Origin: Solen grandis
Lineage: Eukaryota; Mollusca; Bivalvia; Adapedonta; Solenidae
DNA: 64,000 bases
Assembly (NCBI GenBank): GCA_021229015.1
Contig: CM037777.1
Span: 54,761,089 to 54,825,088 of the forward strand
Direction of reading: 5' to 3'
The notes under the pieces were generated by a model, which saw nothing but the letters and a program-made list of their open reading frames with translations, searched no databases and was not told where the DNA came from. Both the position numbers and the translations under genes were made by a program. Below are positions 1 to 13,316 of the stretch, piece after piece (position 1 is the first letter of the stretch; every line of letters starts with the position of its first letter).

Positions 1-177
1 GGATTAAACAAAAGAACATTGTTTTACTTGTGATACTTTTTATGAACAGTTGACCTAGCAATATATGAGAAAGGCTTCAAATTTCACTGAAATTATAAAT
101 TTTATAAACCAAAAAGGTGCAGTAAGAGTTTGGAGTGGGGAGAGTGTAAGGAAATTACATGTAGCTCTGTTTTACAG

Positions 178-3100
178 GCGGGTCCATTTCCAACTTGTAC
201 GGTATGATGTGTGCCCGCCACGTGCTGTGTCCCAGCATCAAAGAAAAGGGCATGACCTCTGACCAGAGGTTCGCGGTCTTCACTTCCGCACAGGTAAATT
301 ATGTACCCTGAAACTAAAAAAAGTTTCACTTTTATAATACACATGTAGCATGTCTATTTTATGTTAGAAGTAATAAATGAAAATAAATATGTTAATGGTT
401 AGGGGGTGGGGGGTGGGGGGGTATTAGATTTACATACCACCAACATTTGTTCAATCATTCTGAGATTATGTGAACTTTAGACGGGTACAGTGCTGACATC
501 CTGTAAAATGATGCAGTGTATCTAACAGTGGCATGATACTACAGCCAGTTATATTATTCTGACTCTACCGGAACTACCGTATAATTACGCATGCTAAGCG
601 AAAACCAGGGTGCCCTCTTTGTAATCTATTTATCTTTTCTTTTTCACAAATTTTGTATTTCGCGGTATAAACTAGGTCGACCATTCTAAACTCTTATTGT
701 TCTAGTTTATTAAATTCCACTGAAGGCAAAATTAAAAAAAATAGTACTTATACAATACGTAAAAATGCTTACATTAGTCATAGAATATGGAATAGTTATG
801 TAAACTAACCAAATTTATAGAAGTTTTATTTTCTCTCATGCCATATATAGTTAATTCGGGGAAGACCTTTGCATTTTGTATAAAATAAATTTGAAGATAA
901 ACATCCGCCCAACTTTCAACATATTTATTTATTCATTCATTCATCGATTCAACACTATGAGAATATATTCTAAATAACAGTAATTTGCAGTTAATCTCAC
1001 ACAGAAAACAATTTTAAGGGTTACTTTTGTCTTTTATTAATTAGCGGCGTATGTTATATCTTTGAACTTCTTAACTTATCCAAATGCCCTATGTCGCTAC
1101 GGAATCGCTTGACTAAGCCCTCGACTTCATACAGACCCATTTTGAAGTACATGTATTTTGATCAGGGTCTCCTATGTGTGCTCATACAAAATCTTATCTC
1201 AGATTTTACATAGAAAATTTCATAGTTTAAACATTATTAAAGTTAAATATGACATATCATTTTTGTTCAAATATCCAAATGTTTTTCCCAGCTCACAGAT
1301 AGTAAAATAGAAATGAGAGAAGAAGAAAAAGAAGAAAAGAGTTATTTGAAACTTTAGAATTAACGGCGGATATTATATTACAGTTGAATCTGTAATAGCA
1401 GGCATCTGTATTTAGCGGCTAACCTGCTTTTAGCGGTCAAATTTGACATTACCAAATTATTGCATCTTTTTAACTTTTATTTAGCGGCCACCTCTGTTAA
1501 GCGGCCATATTCTCTTGTTCCCCTGACTGACCGCTTAAGACAGGTTTGAGTGTATTTTTTCATTTCAGAGTCATTTTTCGGTGAAAAAAGCTGCAATTCT
1601 CCTTGGCATTGGACTTCATAATATTTATAATGTGAAAACCGATCAAAGGTTATAATCGAGTATACATTGTTTGTTTGTCTAACATTCTACTGACAATATT
1701 TCAGTCATTTGGAGACTATGTCTACTTGGGACAGAAATAGTGCTGCCACACTGAAATATCACGCCGTAGACGTGTGGCATGTTGCTTCTCTTGACACCGG
1801 GTCAAACTGTCCAAGAACTACCCTACATATATGTTAAGCGACAAGCTGGGAGCTACCAGTATTATTTTAGCGACATTGGCATATCGCGGTCGAGGATCGA
1901 ACTCACGACCTCCCGCTCCCGAGGAGGACGCTCTAACCACTTGGCCACCAGGGACGGTTATATATATATTGAAGCTCAATTAGATCTAACCTGTTTTGAA
2001 GAGTATATTTTTTAATCCATTATATTACTAAGTAGAAAGATTCAACACTTTTTAATAGATTATTCATTTTGATTCATATAAAAAATTCCGAAAGACTTTA
2101 TTAAGCAGTATTAAAATCAGGTATGTCTTCATGGTAACAGGGGTAGGATGATCCCGGAACTGCTGGAGGAAGCCATCCAGAGTGCCCTGGGGGCAGGTCT
2201 CACCCCACTGATGGTGAACGCCACCTGTGGGACCACCGTCCTTGGGAGCGTATGACCCGCTAAACGACATTGCAGACATCTGTGCTCAGTACAACATCTG
2301 GCTCCATGCGGATGTAGGTGGCAGATAAATTGTATATAGGTTGAAAGGACAAATTGATTATATTGATTTATCGACATTGTCTTAAAGCATTTGATTGCAT
2401 AAAGTTTTTACATTACACGGATGTTGGAAATTGGCTCGACTGTTGTCATATACTTTTCGACGTTTAGTTTTTGAATGTCAACGCACAACATTTAGATTTT
2501 GAAAACAGCGTGACATTAAAATCCGAATGGCATGGCTATCGTTCTGCGATGTTCAATATCTGAATGAGAAAAATCGCGAGACGCGAAAATCTGACTCTAG
2601 AATGTCTTGAAATTCTAAATCCTAATTTCGTAGGGCAATATTTATAATATAAATGTCGAGTGTCTGAATACCAAATATTGTTGTAGTTTTTTTTTAAATT
2701 AAATATAATTTTTAAATGTTTTCGTTTATAAAAATAGAGTAATGACATTTCTATTTTTATGTGTATTATGTGCTTAATGCAAATTTTTGGTATACAAATT
2801 GAAATCAGAAGGAGAGGGGAGCCATGTTAAAGTCATAAAAGAGAGCCTTCTCCAGACCGTTTTGTAACAAATTAACCAAAGTAGTGGAAGAGTATATTGA
2901 GATGAACTGTAGATTTAAGAGAGAAAGAAGATAGGCTGCAAGTTTTATGGATGGTTTCTGTCAAAATATCAATGCGGGGAGGAGTTGAATAAAAATTGCG
3001 GATCCGTCCATTTGGTCATATTAATCATTGCACGGGGTTTCCATCATATTTGACAAAATAAGTGCGTGTAGTCTGAGGGGAAATGTCTAGTTACTAGCTC

Positions 3101-6100
3101 AGTATCGCATAAATTATCTATATACGTTGAAATAAGATTTAAGAACGAATTCCAGCGCAATATTTTCAATAGAACTTATTTCCAACTCTGTAAAAGAACA
3201 TCAACAGTAGAATACGTTTCCACCATAGTTCACCATTATGTGAAACAAATTTCGGATTGTTTTGTTCTACTTTTAGGCCGCTCTTTGTACTCCCATGCAC
3301 TCCTTTGATTTATGTAACACATAAATTAGGGTTTGGGTTTACACGCTTGGGTTTATTAGTAATCAAGATCTTTGATATTTGCAGGGTGCCTGGGGCGGTG
3401 GGGTACTGTTCTCCACCAAATACAAACACCTTATCTCCGGTGTACACAGGTATGGTAGCCATGGCAACGCCAGTATGCAGGTATCACTGATATGTGCTAA
3501 ATATTTCGGAAATCAAAATATCTAGGTCATGTATGTCTTTTCTTTGAAGCCTGGAAATAAAAATACTGTAAAGAATTACAAAAGGCTATTAATTGCAGGT
3601 ATAAACGAGACTAATGATCAATGAAATAGGCGATATCAGAACAGATCTTACAGGAATACCAGCGCAAACACATAACAGGCATTCGTAATACGTTAGATCT
3701 ACAAGTTCTTAACTTTTATTTTCGACAAGGCATATAATATGCAAGTGACATTTACATGTAAATAATCATAACTTGATTTTACCATCACATTGTACCTGTT
3801 GTCTGCAATCCGCTTTATGAGTGTTGCTAATTCAAATTGGAAAATAAAAAGCAAACTTTATCTTGTAAATGGTGTTTTTACCAGTCATATGTTTAAAAGG
3901 TTTGTTAACACTTAATACAGCGCAATTAAGGAAGAAAATGCGAAACACATGTTGCTTTGTAGTTCAAAGAACAGTTGTAACTGAGAGTCCTAATGCTGCG
4001 TTAGGCATAAACCAGAAGTCAAGTGGCTGTAACTTGGTTCTGTTTTATTGATTTTCCACTTTATGTATAGCGCGCCAAGTGCTGGCTTACGTCACACAAT
4101 TTCAATCATAGTATAATTGCTTCATTGATATTTTCCCGCTTACGCATCTGTGCAGAATTATCGGTCATTACATGAGTATACCGTGGCAACGTTTATAATA
4201 AAATGATTAAAAAATATATAAAGAAGATTGTTCTGTTTTTATTCAAGTAAAATATGTAAATAATGGGCCTTTGTCATGCAAGCATATTAATCTATCGAAT
4301 AAAGAGGGTACGAACAAACAGTTGCACGTATAGCATGCGTTCGATCGTTAAAATTAACATCACTAAAGGTCCCCCATGCGCTGATCAATCGAAAGGGTAC
4401 TATAATTATTACATATCAGGCGGTGCTAAATTACAAGACTTGTATGTAAGTGTAGAAATACAATGAACAAAATGGCCACGGTCTTTTATATCATAGTCCA
4501 GGTCACTGCAGTTATTGCGCAAGCGAGCGTGAAATACTAAATGTTAGCTCTAAATGAAATTTGTGGGACTAAGTTTTATACTGACTTAAATATAGAATGA
4601 AAGCTCCTTCTGATTACTTCTGAGATCAATAAAACAACTCATTTTAAAACACGTTAACAATTAGGTAAATATATGCTTGTTGAATGTTTGTGAAGAAGTC
4701 GACAGAAATAGCAATAGCAAATTCCAATCTCTTGGAAACTGAAATGATAACTCCGCACAGAACACCAATAAGCATAAATTGTATCATTCCAAGCTGGAAC
4801 CATATTAATCAAAAAATTACATACAGTTTTTGTATCTGCTTGGGCTATATATTAAAACATAAAAACAGCAAGCCCTAAGCGCATGAGATTATATTACGCA
4901 TTGAAGGGTTTCTATATTACATAAAAACAGCGTACCTTAAGTGTGTGAGATTGTATGAAATGTACTAGGACCTATTAAACAAATAGAAGGAAATGATTAC
5001 AGGTTAAGTGGGGAGCGAATTGGCACACCATGTAACAGTGTTACCCTTGTCTGTCTGACGTACAAAGTGATGGTAGATTGCAAATTAAGATATTCCTAAA
5101 TGAAACGTTCATTTTACAGTAGGTTATAGTTTGCTTAGCAATAAATATATGTGTAGAGAGTTAATAGGAAACAGGAGAGATATAATTTTGACCTTTTTGT
5201 CCTTCTATATCAAGTCTTAAAACATAATAAAATGTAGACATAAGTATATATTTATCAAACTACTGTTCATTAACTAATGTACAATTACGATCATTAAAGA
5301 GGTAGTTCGATCATACACTTTCATAACTATGGTCGATGATCCAACTCTAGTGCATATGAAGTTTGGTTATTCTAGTCACACTTTCCAGTCTTGAGATATG
5401 AATATTGTGTGTAGAGATGTTGCGATTATCGGTAATGGTACTATGTACTACAGAACCATAGTTAAGGTAAAGTCCATGTAATGGTTCCGCTACATTTCGG
5501 ACCTCATGGCCTTTCACGGAGATATTTCATTAGGGTACCTTGGTTATCTTGGTAGATGTTAAGTGGTCCAAGAATGCAGGTTGCATTTATGACCGTGATA
5601 TTTAAAACTGATCAGTCAAATGGACATATTGTCTACCTAATTAGATGCTTATCTCGGCCACATTTAACGGCACGTGTCAAATTACCAGTGTAATAAAAGA
5701 AATAACAAGAAATAGCTTTAAAAAAAGATGCACGGCCGTGGTGTATTGATTATATTTACTGACGCTCCGATCAGTTTATAACATAGGGTTGGGTTCAAGT
5801 TCCTGATAATTTCACAGTTTTCCTAAAGATTTCACTGTTCTAAGCAGTGAAATTATCAGAACAGAACAGAAAATTTATTTTCATCCAGGTACAGAGTATA
5901 CAACATGGAGAGACATGCAAATAAACGACAATGAATTAACATGAAGGTTCCGCGGTTCTTTTTTTTTCTTTAAGTAGAGAGAGAGAGAGAGAGAGAGGGG
6001 GGAGGGTTTCATATTATTTATGAGGATCATGCAATATATGAAATACCAATACTCTTATATTCCTTAACTAGAATCGAAAACGAAAGGTTGTTAAGGAACC

Positions 6101-6551
6101 TACAAAAAATATTCATAAAATATATTTAGACAATAAAATTCAACAAAAGAGATCATTTACAGGTATACTAGCTTTTCCTTACCCAATGCGAAAACGAAAG
6201 TGGGTAAAGAATAATAAAAATAATAATAGAGAGAGAGAGAGAGAAGATAAACAGTTACCAATATGTGCACCATTACATCATGAGTTTGACATTCTTGATC
6301 AGACATTAAAAAATTAAATTATATACATAGAAATTATTTGATACATTCGATTTGATGGGGGATAGAGCCAAAAACATATTTATATTAAATATATATTGGA
6401 AATAAATATTTAAAAATAATACACTGTATTGTAATAGCAATAATGATATTAATAACAAAGCAACACACTGTGTTGGTTAGTTACATAAGACACACATGCC
6501 TGAGGCAAATATCTAATTATGTACGGCATTAAAAAAAAATAAAAAAAATAA

Positions 6552-6582
<31 letters not shown>

Positions 6583-9500
6583 AAATAATAATAATGATGA
6601 TAATAAAAATACATATTTTAGTATTTAAAGATTTTGTATAATATTTCATTTCCATTTAAGCCGTAGCTTCATTTCGCCTCACGTTCCATGTATACATGTA
6701 TATGAAGTTTAAAAATAGAATAAATAGAACAAAATTTCATGCACAAGATAGCGAGATAACAGCCTAGATATTAGTGTGTATCGGGAGGTAAGGGGTTCTC
6801 TCATCGCTTTTCATTTCGAAAAGTTTCCATAATGTGGCGTACAAATATGCTTAGTTGTTATAACTCTGTAGGAGATGTTGTGGACATAATACCTTTTATG
6901 TTTACATAACTATGCTGCGTGAGGTAACTCAAAAAAGTTGATCGCTCATCTTGGAAATATGTAGGTTTATAGGTAATCCATCGAAAAGCTTTCAATAAAT
7001 GGGTCATAAGTGAGTGAACTAAAATAATATTTTGTACACACTGTGTTTAAATTTTGTCACATTACTATTACATTCATCAAACAGTCAGTCGAATTATTAA
7101 GGTGGTGCCGAGCGATCCAGGGTAAATTTGGATTTGGTGCCGAATCGTCTAGTGGCCGAATGGGTTTGGTGCCGAATCGCCAAGATACCCAAGAATGAGC
7201 GGAACAATTAAAGGGACTTTAACTTAACATTCGGATAACATCTGATTTTTTCTCCTTCGCATTGAAAAAGTATGAGTAGAGTAGCCAGACTACAGAGGGA
7301 ATCTCCGACCATAGTCACTAGAGCTGCTATGTTAAGTGATCGAACTGCATTCCAGCCTCACCCTTCAGGGACAAAGGCAGTATAGTGGTGTTCCGTATAT
7401 GGTCCACCTTATGGCTATACAAAATCGGTGGTCGAACTATAGTTCACATTCATTCGGATAATTTTAGAGTTTTCTACAGTTTTCTGTAATCTAAAGCGTA
7501 TGTATAAGGCAGTCAGGCAACGATCTTGACTGACGTTTATTACCAATCACAATTACCATAGATACCTCGGCAAGTGATCATACATATTTAGGTAGTTATA
7601 TTTTACTGATGACTAAATCATTTGTCTCTTGTTATATGCGATTATGAATGTAATCTTTGAACAATAAAAAACAGGTCTCGTTTCAAGTATTGTTTGAAAT
7701 ACAGTATGCATGCAATGACCGTATGATTTTTCTTAATTCTAGAGCTGACTCGATGACCTGGAACCCACACAAAATGATGGGTGTCCCCCTGCAGTGCTCG
7801 GTCATATTTATGAAACGCAAGGTACTTTCTTTTTGACAAAATTCATGTAGTACATGACGCCTACTTCTCGGCAAAATTCCTAAACTATGCAACTTTTCCT
7901 ATACGGCATGTTCTTCTTTTGAATTGTTCCTAAACGCATGATCTTCTTTTCGCAATATTCCTTAAACGCATGGAACTTCATTTTCGCCAATATTCCTAAA
8001 GCGCATGGAACTTCATTTTCGCCAATATTCCTTTTCGGTATTATTCTTATTTTAAAACGCATGGTACTTCCTAAGCGAAAATATTCACTCCTGAAACGCG
8101 AAGTACGTTCGAAACGTATGATTTTTTTTGTTTTCGGCCGGATTACAGAAACACACATTATTTCCAGAACACAGAATACTTCCTTTTCGGCCATATTTCT
8201 GAAACGAATGAAACTTCCTTAGAAAATTGCATTTCATTTTTCAAAATTTCAAACAACAGCAAACATTCAAAACATACAAAGTATCAGCTTAATTAAATTT
8301 ATTTTGAACGAGTTTTAAATATTTTTCTACAGGGCATACTTCAAAGTGCGAATTATCTCGGGGCCGACTACTTGTACCAGAAAGACAAGGTTTATGACAC
8401 GGCGTACGACACCGGCGACTCTGCGATACAGTGCGGACGTCACAATGACGTTTTAAAGCTCTGGCTCATGTGGAGGTCAAAGGTTATCTTTTGGTTCATA
8501 TTGTTTAAATGTGTTTCTCTAAAACTCGTAATAGCTTATGCATCTGTCTTCTTATAATAGCTTATGCTATGCCCGTCTGTTTTTATCCTAAATCATTGCT
8601 AGTAATGATTTTGTCTTTATTTTCTAATTTACCTTTGAGGAATAAATTACTTATTATATTAATAATCAAATAATATGGAATCCAAAGAAGATTCATTTCA
8701 AATATAAAGACGCATTGCCAAGAGTTTCTCTTTTGACTGTATAATCTACTAATGGGGTCTTCGTGTGATATCACAGAAGATTACATGTGTTTCGGAAAAG
8801 TGGAGAACTCGCTTAACTATGGCATAGATCTCGGAGCCACACTGTCTGTTCCTTCTTTTACGATCTTTTGGATGTTTAGCGCCAAAGAGTATTCTTTCTT
8901 AATTAAGGGTTTTAACTCTCGTGATCTTATTTACACACATTCTACCACTCTGACAGCATCAGCTTTTATATGCGAAACTTACACTTGATCAAATAAGGCG
9001 GCATGTTGGAACTACTTTTCCTCAATCCACGAAAATGAAATTAATTTGCAAGACTTTTTTTTTCCAAGTCACTCTCAAGGTCTACCGCTATATATATAAG
9101 ATTTTTTTTATGGTATTTCTTGCACTCAAGTGAACAGATATATTTACACAGTCACGCTACAATTTGTTTAACCACAGTTTGTGTATTCTTGGGCATTCTT
9201 AGCATACGGGCGATTCCGGAGATAGGCGGAGAAAAATACGATTGTCAGCCTACAAGATGGCGGAATCTTGATACGTGAACCCTTATGATTGTTTTGTCAT
9301 GTATTCCATGATATGAATACCATCATTGCATTGTGATTCTGTTAATATACTGTTGTTAATTTTCCTTTGTTTGTAGGGTGACAAAGGATTTGAAGCGCAG
9401 ATCGATAGGAACTTTGTATTGGCAAGGTAATACAGTGGAAATTCTGTTGCTATTTAACCAACTCTTATGTCATCAGCGAGTATCTATGAATATCAGATCA

Positions 9501-12378
9501 GTTTCAATATGGCGACTTCTTGCAGCTATTTTTTTCTCACCTGCATTCAGTTATCACTGAAATGAAATCAATTTACAATACAATGTACTTGTTTTTCATA
9601 GTTCAATTACTCTCAAGGTCCCTCGTATGTTTGTTAAATTAGACTGCTTTATTTCACATCACAGTTGGTGGTGTATATGCATAGTTATACAATTTTTAGG
9701 TACCTGATAGAGAAGCTACAAAAACGGACCGACTTTCAACTGGTCATCGAAGAGGTATGTCTCTGATAATTCTTAACAATTCCAGGAAAAACCGGGCAGT
9801 TGAAGACTTTTTTTTATTTTATTTTATTGTAATGGCTAGCAAGCAATCATTCTCTGATTATTATGGCCACATTTCAAACCAAACGGTCAAGTATTTACCA
9901 CGTGTTTGTCCTCTTTTTTTTTTTTTTTTTTTTTTATTTTTTTTTTTTTTCTAAAAAGACAGCATCGGAATAGACAGTAGTTGGAAACAAGGGAATCCTA
10001 GTGAGATACCCTAGCTCATTTTGAGAATAGACTCATTGAGATTTTTACGGGCCCGGTGTATTGCACCGATGCACGTGAGACAAGTTCCTCCGTAGAACCA
10101 GTACTGAGTCCTCCGAGTTACCATAGCAACCCCATTTTGCGGAATGCCAGGCAAAGCTGAATCTGATACCAATTTTATACGTCTTTGGTTGAAGTTCCTC
10201 TGCTGGGATCTCTAATATCTTTTGTAGACTACGTAGAACTGTAGTGCTGCCACACTTTAGTATCATGCAATTGATAGGTGGCATAATACCACATCCACAT
10301 CTTGACACCGGGTCAACCAGTGCTGTAACTACCCAGTATATATACTGAGCACCAAGCAGTGAGCTACAAGTATCATTTTAACGACTATGGTTTGTTGCAG
10401 TCGTGGATCGAACCTCCTGCTCCCGAGGCGAATGCTCTAACCACCCCTGCAATCGGGGACGGTCTCTTAATAGTGTTTGAGACTACGGCCATGTTTTATA
10501 CATGATTATATTAGCAATATATTCTGTTTCTGAACGTGGCATCATCAGATCGCACATAATTTGTTGACGGAGTTCTGGCACATTGTTACCTCCCTTGGAT
10601 ATTTCTAAAGTTGTGATATATACTCCATTTAAAGTGGTAGATTTTGGGCAAGATCGATGACAAATGCACACGAGATTTAGTGTGCGAAAATAGAAACTGA
10701 TATGTTATTAATTGGAATAAATAAAGTGTAATTTTTATGAATGTAATCGTGACCAAAGACAGATTTGTGTCATTTGAGACTAATGTCTACTATGTAGACA
10801 GATAAAAGTCTGTACATGTTTTTATATACGTCCGTAGACATGTGGTTTTTGAACTTTACTGGCACGGTTAACAGTCCATAATGCTACACTTATATAGCGT
10901 AGATGTGTTTATTCGAACATAACTAAAAGGGGAAACAATATACCAGTACCATATTTTACGACTTTGGTATGTCGCGGCCAGGGACCGAACCCGCGACCTC
11001 CCGCTCCAGAGTCGGACGCTCTAACCACTCGGCCACCGGGAACGGTCACACATTTTTTTTAATTTTAAGGGAGGGCAATATGCTCATTATATTTTTGCAA
11101 ACTAAATCTGGTTTGTTTTCCTTTAGGTTGAAGGCCCAAATGTCTGCTTTTGGTACACCCCTGAGAAAATCAAGGCAATTAAGGAAACTAGGGACAGGAA
11201 TTATCAACTTCATAAGGTAAGGCTTGATTTCGTATGTACAAATATAAACACACAGTGATTATTAAAGTTGTGTTTGCTTTTTTTTGGTTTAAATACAGGG
11301 GTTTCAAAGATTTTCGTTCACTGGTAAAATATTCTTAATGTTGCATCTTACTCGTACAGGTTACGTCACACACTGTCACCAAGTAACTCACGTGACTATA
11401 GGTAAACCATATAAAAATAAATATACTCTCATTATTTTTATTATATTTTCTTATTTGTTTTCATTTTTTAACCACTTCATTATTATAAATGTTATTTAGA
11501 TTAGATAAAAATAATTTGATATGAAATACTTGACTCGTGGCGATAGAAGTTGCTGTACTCATCAAGGGAAGTAACTGTTGGGACTTTTAACATATAACAC
11601 AAAATTCACGTTCCTAGTCTTATACCTTTATGGAGATTATATTTTACTGTTTTACTGAAAACCCAGGAGAATCTGGAAAGAAAATTGACGCATCTTATGT
11701 AAATTCTCGACACCTTTGCATTGACCTTTATTTACTTATTAAGATTTAAAATTGTCTAATTAATTTGTTTACGTGTTTTGTTTTTTTTTTTTTTTTTGTT
11801 TTTTTTTTTTTTCAATTATGAGAATGGTTGTACTAACAACTATTGTCTTATTAACAATCGGTTAATGGTCTGTTTGATATTGTTCTTTCTGTCCATGGAC
11901 ATCATGCGTGATTTGGAGAAATTGTGATGAAAGAAGAATCGTATAACATGAGGTCACGTGTTATTTACACATATTTCAACTGAAGTAACTCATTCTATAT
12001 TTTTCCTTCTAAGGCTCTTTTCCTTTTGGGAATATCGCCCCCAAGTCTTTGGAAAAAATGTGATTTTTTTCATGACCTCCCAAGGAAAGGAGCAAAGTAC
12101 ATAAACTCGTTAGGCAGTAGTATTCCTTGTAAAAGTTTTCGTAAGTGTATTACAATGTAGAGTGATCATGTCAGTCAGTGCTGATATCACTGTAGATTAC
12201 GGCCAGGTTGAAGGGCTTGATGATGGAGAAGGGGTCCATGATGATCCAGTACCAGCCCCTCGGCGAGCTGCCCAATTTCTTCAGGATCGCTTTCTCCAAT
12301 CCGAAGATCACCCAGTCGGACCTCGACTTCGTTATACAGGAAATAGTTGACCTAGGCATGCAACTTGAGACAAACTAG
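178..12378 (+). CDS. PLP-dependent decarboxylase, GAD/CSAD/GADL1 family (3' part, 10 exons)
   Basis: Exons read by splice sites and homology to group II decarboxylases: 178-293, 1569-1648, 2141-2313, 3385-3449, 7743-7821, 8333-8482, 9377-9426, 9700-9754, 11127-11216 and 12196-12378 (stop TAG 12376-12378). All junction phases agree. About 345 residues are visible, the C-terminal 70% of a roughly 490-residue family; the 5' exons lie left of the window. The family uses pyridoxal phosphate to decarboxylate glutamate, cysteine sulfinate or aspartate in the cytosol (GABA, hypotaurine or beta-alanine). Seen: [14 protein letters not shown], the SHFSVKKA block with the PLP-stacking His, HADGAWGGG with the cofactor-binding Asp, and NPHK with the Schiff-base Lys (codon 7771-7773). 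The late GSMMIQYQP block looks closer to CSAD than to GAD65/67, but substrate cannot be decided. One frameshift sits in exon 2141-2313 at GGG 2244-2246; one G fewer restores the conserved reading (VLGAYDP), so it is probably an assembly error. Confidence 0.9.
1669..1957 (-). mobile_element. tRNA-derived SINE, full length
   Basis: Reverse strand reads a tRNA-like head (box A like TGGCCAAGTGGTTAGAGCG, box B like GAGTTCGATCC) followed by the common body and a tail ending in GACAGTAGAATGTTAGACAA-type sequence. The same family occurs at least eleven more times in the window. It lies in the intron between decarboxylase exons 1569-1648 and 2141-2313. Confidence 0.8.
5975..6605. repeat. Microsatellites: (GA)n at 5975-5997 and 6227-6243, (AAT)n at 6549-6605
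   Basis: Simple sequence repeats in the long decarboxylase intron 3450-7742. The rest of that intron shows no exon; it also holds the MITE fragment at 5462-5572. Confidence 0.9.
7797..8222 (+). repeat. Degenerate ~34-bp tandem array seeded by a decarboxylase exon/intron junction
   Basis: About a dozen diverged units of 33-36 bp run through the start of the intron after exon 7743-7821. The last exon bases and 5' splice site (CGGTCATATTTATGAAACGC followed by AAGGTACTTTC) match later units such as CGGCCATATTTCTGAAACGA at about 8190 and the CGCATGGAACTTCATTTTCG units at 7966-8030. The array begins in the coding exon itself, so the junction is one of its units. Most later copies have lost the GT; one near 8060 keeps GGTACTTCC. 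See findings. Confidence 0.7.
10226..10462 (-). mobile_element. tRNA-derived SINE, 3' truncated
   Basis: Same family as 1669-1957, antisense in a decarboxylase intron. The tRNA-like head (10390-10462) and most of the body are present; the head has lost some box A bases and the tail is missing. Confidence 0.75.
10941..11045 (-). mobile_element. tRNA-derived SINE, head only
   Basis: The best preserved tRNA-like head in the window: on the reverse strand box A reads TGGCCGAGTGG and box B GGTTCGGTCCC. The SINE body is cut off shortly after the head. It ends about 80 bases before the splice acceptor of exon 11127-11216. It is not a functional tRNA gene: there is no paired acceptor stem. Confidence 0.75.
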
Positions 12379-13316
12379 AGACGTTCAGGGAAGAATGTTT
12401 GAGTCACGTGATTTATTGAAGTTCGCGTTTTGGGAACTAACACAATTATTACATGGCATTTATACCTCTTAGTTTTACTGTACTAAACCTGATTTCATCA
12501 ATAAAATTGTGATGTATTTGAAAACAGTTCTTTATATTACTTTCCAATCCTTTTTGTAATTCAATTTGTTAATTTTCGCAAATATTTGCTTTATTCCTCT
12601 TAAATGTGAAATGAACATAAAAACAGGCTCCTCCATGCACATGTGACGTATCACATGAAACGGCCACTGATTACTATCACTAGTGTATTATTCAGTGTTT
12701 TTCTGTAAATCGTTACAGATTTTTAACTTACTACAAAGTGTCTATTACTAACAAACTTTTCCGTAAACTTCTTGTTGTTGCTACTAAGATGCATCTTTTT
12801 ATGGCTCTTGATATCTATTTAGATTATAATTTACAGGTTTTATTTCTGATAGTACAAGCGCGCTTCATTATAGACCAACATAGCTCTAGATTGTTCTGCA
12901 TCGTAAGACTGCTAGTTATGTTTTACTTCATCTGTCACAGAAATGAACAGGTTTTCTACATCAAAAAATTGTCATCCAAAATATTGGGCTGTATTTAATA
13001 CCGGAACAGAAATCTGTTTTGAGTTTGTAGAATAAGACGTTTAAAACGTGTGCATTTGCTGTGAATTAACCTTTAAAAGTGTGTGTGTATTTTTTTTTTT
13101 TTCGCCATGACACAATATACACTCCTCTCTATATCACGAGGAAAGCCCTGTGTGGTATACATAATTGTATCACTAGGTTTTTGTTATCTTGTCAGTTTTA
13201 TCGGTAATTGTTATACAAAAAATATCTGTTCTGTTCTGCACCTTATATTCCTCACACATAAACGTTGATGAATTTTAACACATTTTAATCATACATGTAA
13301 TACTCCACATATTAGT
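12379..13316. other. Intergenic DNA between the decarboxylase and a LINE
   Basis: AT-rich, without recognisable exon or transposon apart from the polyA signal at 12500. Open frames here (for example 12738-12998) are low in complexity and show no family features. Confidence 0.5.
12500..12505 (+). promoter_or_regulatory. Candidate polyadenylation signal of the decarboxylase gene
   Basis: A canonical AATAAA lies about 120 bases after the decarboxylase stop codon, in AT-rich DNA without further exon-like sequence. It is the first such hexamer after the stop and is a plausible 3' end. The cleavage site is not identifiable from sequence alone. Confidence 0.5.

Noticed and set aside
6449..6655. Tyr/Ile-rich open frame on the minus strand
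   Set aside because: Produced by the (AAT)n microsatellite.
7880..8222. Overlapping open frames on both strands after a decarboxylase exon
   Set aside because: They come from the ~34-bp degenerate array, whose unit lacks stops in several frames.
10964..11045. tRNA gene
   Set aside because: A and B boxes are good but the acceptor stem does not pair and the sequence continues into the SINE body; it is a SINE head.
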